This document shows positions 5,781 to 7,975 of a stretch of 7,975 nt of DNA, in pieces. The stretch lies in NCBI GenBank assembly GCA_029857655.1, contig JAOUGR010000083.1:1-7975 (forward strand), in the 5' to 3' direction. A program made the translations under genes and the position numbers. This DNA comes from Gammaproteobacteria bacterium (lineage in GTDB: Bacteria; Pseudomonadota; Gammaproteobacteria; Steroidobacterales; Steroidobacteraceae). The notes under the pieces are model-generated. The model was not told the DNA's origin, ran no database searches, and saw only the letters and a program-made list of their open reading frames with translations. Within the stretch, counting starts at the first letter, position 1. Every line of letters begins with the position of its first letter.

Positions 5781-7868
5781 CTAATTGAAGGCGAGTTCCT
5801 TGCGTGCCTCCGAAATCACGTAGGCGCGGATCGCCTCGACGTCCGCATCACCCAGGAACTTCCTGAAACCGATCATGCCGTTCGCTTGCAGTGCGCCATC
5901 GAGGACCACGGAGTTCCATGTAGCTGGTTGCAGCATCGGGCTGAAGCGAAGATCGGGCAGCACGTTGTTGCCTTGCGCCGAATCGCCGTGGCAGCCGATG
6001 CAGTTCGTCTGGTAGAGCAGCTTGCCCTGCAGCAACGTCTTGGCGTCGTCTGTTGCCGGCGGTGGCTCGGGGTGCTGGACCATCTTGGCTGGTGGAGTCG
6101 GCAGCGTCGCCTTTCCACCGAGCTTGTACACCAGCAGGCGGCGCTGGTTGGAGCCCGAGTTTGCGGTCAGCGCGCCGGACACCAGTGATATGGCGCCGCC
6201 CCAGCCCGCCAGAACCGCGAGGTACTGCTCGCCGTCGATCTCGTAGGTCATCGGTGCGGCGACAACGCCGGACTGGGTCGGCGTTTCCCAGAGCTGCTCG
6301 CCATTGTCGGCCCGGTACGCGACGAAGCGTGAATCGACCGTGCCCTGGAACACGAGATTGCCCGCGGTCGCGAGCACGCCGCCATTCCCCGGACCGGCCA
6401 GTGTCACGCGCCAGGCTTCCTTCTGATTGACCGGATCCCAGGCGATCAGGTCGCCCTTCAGCATGCTCTTGATGGCGCGGCGTGTAGCCACGTCGTCGGG
6501 CAGGGCGACGACCAGCATGTCGATGCCGAGGTTGTTCGATCGTCCTGGCCGGAACTTGAAATTCGCGTCGTGACCGTACGCCATCGGAATGTCGAGTGTC
6601 GGAATGTAGACCAACCCGGTCTTCGGGTTGAAGGCCATCGGGTTCCAGTTGTGGCCGCCGTAATAACTCGGCTTCACGAGCATCGGCTTGTCGAGATAGC
6701 GGGCCTCCGGATTCTCGATCGGCCGGCCGGTCTTCATGTCGACCCCGGTGGCCCAGTTGATCGGAACGTAGGGCGTGGCCGAGAGCAGTTCGCCCGTGCC
6801 GCGATCGAGTACGTAAAAGAATCCGTTCTTCGGCGCCTGCATCAGCACCTTGCGGGTCGCACCACCGATTGGCAGGTCGGCCAGCATGATGTGCTGCGTC
6901 GCCGTGTAGTCCCAGCTCTCGCCGGGCGTGGTCTGGTAGTGCCACACGTATTCACCCGTCTCGGGGCGAAGCGCCACGATCGAGGACAGGAACAGGTTGT
7001 CGCCTTTGCCGGCGGAGCGGATCTGGTGATTCCAGGGCGAGCCGTTGCCGACGCCGATGTAGAGCAGGTCGAGTTCCGCGTCATAGGCCATGGCATCCCA
7101 GACCGTGCCACCGCCTCCGTACTTCCACCATTCTCCGTTCCAGGTCGCGAGCGCCTTGTCCTTGAGCACCGCATCGGAAGCCGCGCCGTCCGCCGGCGCA
7201 TTCGGATCGCCAGGCACGGTGTAAAAGCGCCACGCGAGTTTTCCGGTCTCGGCGTCGTAGGCGCTGAGATATCCGCGCACGCCGTACTCGGCGCCGCCGT
7301 GGCCGATCAGCACCTTGCCCTTCACGACGCGCGGTGCGCCAGTGATGGTGCGCGGCGTCGCGGGATCGAAAGTCTGCGCCGTCCAACGCGGCTTTCCGTT
7401 GCTGGCGTCGAGCGCGATGAGCCGGCCGTCGAGCGCACCAACGAAAACGCTGTCGCCCCACAGTGCGACACCACGATTCACGACGTCGCAGCAGGCGTCG
7501 AAGGCTTTATCGCGCGGCACTTCGGGGTCGTAGCGCCAGATCGGCTTGCCGGTTTTCGCATCGAGTGCCTGGACGACTGACCAGGGTTCGGTCACGTACA
7601 ACACGCCATTTGCGATGAGCGGTGTCGCCTCCGCGCCGCGGGGCGCGGCGATGTCGAAGGACCACGCGAGTCCCAGCTCGGCGACGTTCTTGTCGTTGAT
7701 GCGATCAAGCGGCGAGTAACGCTGCTCGTCGTAAGTGCGGCCGTAGCTCAGCCACTCGCCAGGTGCAGCGCTTTCGATGCGAGCCGCGTCAATGGGCGCC
7801 GGGGAGTTCCCGCAACCACCGAACAGCAGCGCAGTCGCGGCGCAAATGACCAGTCTTGAACGAGTCAT
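5781..7868 (-). CDS. Quinohemoprotein (PQQ plus heme c) alcohol dehydrogenase, probable lipoprotein
   Basis: A 695-residue, eight-bladed propeller dehydrogenase with a fused cytochrome c domain, the size and order of type II quinohemoprotein alcohol dehydrogenases. Active-site features are visible. The vicinal disulfide Cys126-Cys127 (DACCDVVNRG) stacks on PQQ. Glu194 in HGGAEYGVRGY and Asn275 in GVGNGSPWN are the calcium ligands. Trp257 (GGTVWDAM) sandwiches PQQ. Asp320 in ESWDYTATQ is the catalytic base, and Lys347 in KNGFFYVLDR contacts the quinone. The C-terminal domain has CIGCH (623-627) for covalent heme and Met665 in NGMIGF as the likely sixth ligand. It should oxidise alcohols outside the cytoplasm and pass electrons through heme c to the respiratory chain. 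The N-terminus (MTRSRLVICA, then ALLFGGC) ends in a lipobox-like sequence with Cys19, though Phe at -3 is unusual; an ordinary signal peptide is the alternative. GGAG lies eight bases before the ATG. It starts 14 bp after the upstream partial gene, so they are probably one operon. The substrate is unknown. Confidence 0.95.
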   Translation of the reverse strand: MTRSRLVICAATALLFGGCGNSPAPIDAARIESAAPGEWLSYGRTYDEQRYSPLDRINDKNVAELGLAWSFDIAAPRGAEATPLIANGVLYVTEPWSVVQALDAKTGKPIWRYDPEVPRDKAFDACCDVVNRGVALWGDSVFVGALDGRLIALDASNGKPRWTAQTFDPATPRTITGAPRVVKGKVLIGHGGAEYGVRGYLSAYDAETGKLAWRFYTVPGDPNAPADGAASDAVLKDKALATWNGEWWKYGGGGTVWDAMAYDAELDLLYIGVGNGSPWNHQIRSAGKGDNLFLSSIVALRPETGEYVWHYQTTPGESWDYTATQHIMLADLPIGGATRKVLMQAPKNGFFYVLDRGTGELLSATPYVPINWATGVDMKTGRPIENPEARYLDKPMLVKPSYYGGHNWNPMAFNPKTGLVYIPTLDIPMAYGHDANFKFRPGRSNNLGIDMLVVALPDDVATRRAIKSMLKGDLIAWDPVNQKEAWRVTLAGPGNGGVLATAGNLVFQGTVDSRFVAYRADNGEQLWETPTQSGVVAAPMTYEIDGEQYLAVLAGWGGAISLVSGALTANSGSNQRRLLVYKLGGKATLPTPPAKMVQHPEPPPATDDAKTLLQGKLLYQTNCIGCHGDSAQGNNVLPDLRFSPMLQPATWNSVVLDGALQANGMIGFRKFLGDADVEAIRAYVISEARKELAFN

Positions 7869-7882
7869 GCGAGGGTCTCCCT

Positions 7883-7975
7883 TCAGGGCGTCACGACGTT
7901 GAACCAGTACGGGAACTCGTCGAGTAACGCCAGATGTGCACGCACGGCGGCTGGATTGCCGGTTATTTGTATCGA
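7883..7975 (-). CDS. C-terminal fragment of a probable alkyl/aryl-sulfatase (MBL-fold) family protein
   Basis: The final 30 codons and TGA stop of a gene that enters from the right end. The tail contains IQITGNPAAVRAHL followed by ALLDEFPYWFNVVTP. The pattern 'xGxPxAlxxxLxLLDxFxxxFxxVTP' is how I recall the SCP2-like C-terminal domain of SdsA/Bds1-type alkyl sulfatases ending; that domain binds the alkyl chain of the substrate. These enzymes hydrolyse alkyl sulfate esters such as dodecyl sulfate to an alcohol and sulfate. The catalytic metallo-beta-lactamase domain is outside the window, so this rests on 30 residues only. The stop is followed by the ribosome binding site of the dehydrogenase, and the 14-bp gap implies cotranscription. 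Other proteins with an SCP2-like tail remain possible. Confidence 0.5.
   Translation of the reverse strand, partial: SIQITGNPAAVRAHLALLDEFPYWFNVVTP

Noticed and set aside
5006..5788. Plus-strand 260-codon frame spanning the RDD gene
   Set aside because: It runs out of frame through a complete RDD protein whose diagnostic motifs are in the other frame; no domain is visible in this one.
5848..6945. Second minus-strand frame inside the dehydrogenase gene
   Set aside because: It overlaps the motif-bearing frame completely, and its translation is Arg-rich and low in hydrophobic residues, as expected of a frame shadow.
6570..7580. Long plus-strand open frame (about 336 codons) opposite the dehydrogenase gene
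   Set aside because: It is antisense to a dehydrogenase with every active-site motif intact, its own translation is rich in Arg, Val and His with no recognisable domain, and it is a by-product of high GC content.
1..7975. CRISPR arrays, tRNA genes, insertion sequences, toxin-antitoxin or defence genes
   Set aside because: No spaced direct repeats, cloverleaf sequences, terminal inverted repeats with a transposase, or matching small gene pairs were found on either strand.

Overview
The window is about 8 kb of GC-rich bacterial chromosome with tightly packed genes on both strands. It carries a quinohemoprotein (PQQ plus heme c) dehydrogenase with an N-terminal export signal, an OmpA-type envelope protein with a Sec signal, and GGAG-type ribosome binding sites. 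Together these point to a Gram-negative aerobe, most likely Pseudomonadota (possibly Gammaproteobacteria). The genus cannot be read from the sequence. No tRNA, rRNA, CRISPR, insertion sequence or phage gene was seen.

Layout, left to right. (1) Positions 1-56, minus strand: the first 18 codons of a gene leaving the window, probably an NTF2-like/SnoaL-like small protein. (2) Positions 57-212: a divergent intergenic region with a short inverted repeat. (3) Positions 213-686, plus: a YbhB/YbcL-type PEBP protein. (4) Positions 702-1181, minus: a DUF1348 NTF2-like protein, convergent with the PEBP gene. (5) Positions 1182-1238: a 57-bp divergent promoter region with a centred dyad and two -10-like boxes so close to the ATGs that both transcripts may be leaderless. 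(6) Positions 1239-2636, plus: an APC-superfamily amino-acid permease. (7) Positions 2688-4097, plus: an exported protein with an N-terminal beta-rich domain, an Ala/Glu-rich coiled coil and a C-terminal OmpA peptidoglycan-binding domain. (8) Positions 4196-4957, plus: a globin-coupled sensor with a clear protoglobin heme domain but no recognisable output domain. (9) Positions 5220-5687, plus: an RDD-family membrane protein. (10) Positions 5781-7868, minus: the quinohemoprotein alcohol dehydrogenase. (11) Positions 7883-7975, minus: the last 30 codons of an upstream gene whose tail resembles the C-terminal domain of alkyl sulfatases.

Most genes look like independent housekeeping or accessory units. 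The one strong functional pairing is at the right end. A putative alkyl sulfatase is followed 14 bp later by the dehydrogenase. If the 30-residue tail is read correctly, the first enzyme would release a long-chain alcohol from an alkyl sulfate ester and the second would oxidise it outside the cytoplasm, passing electrons through its own cytochrome c domain.

No clearly new multi-gene defence or metabolic system is visible. The items most worth following up are the alkyl sulfatase/quinohemoprotein pair, the divergent leaderless-type promoter region with its dyad, and the orphan globin-coupled sensor, whose base composition differs from its neighbours.
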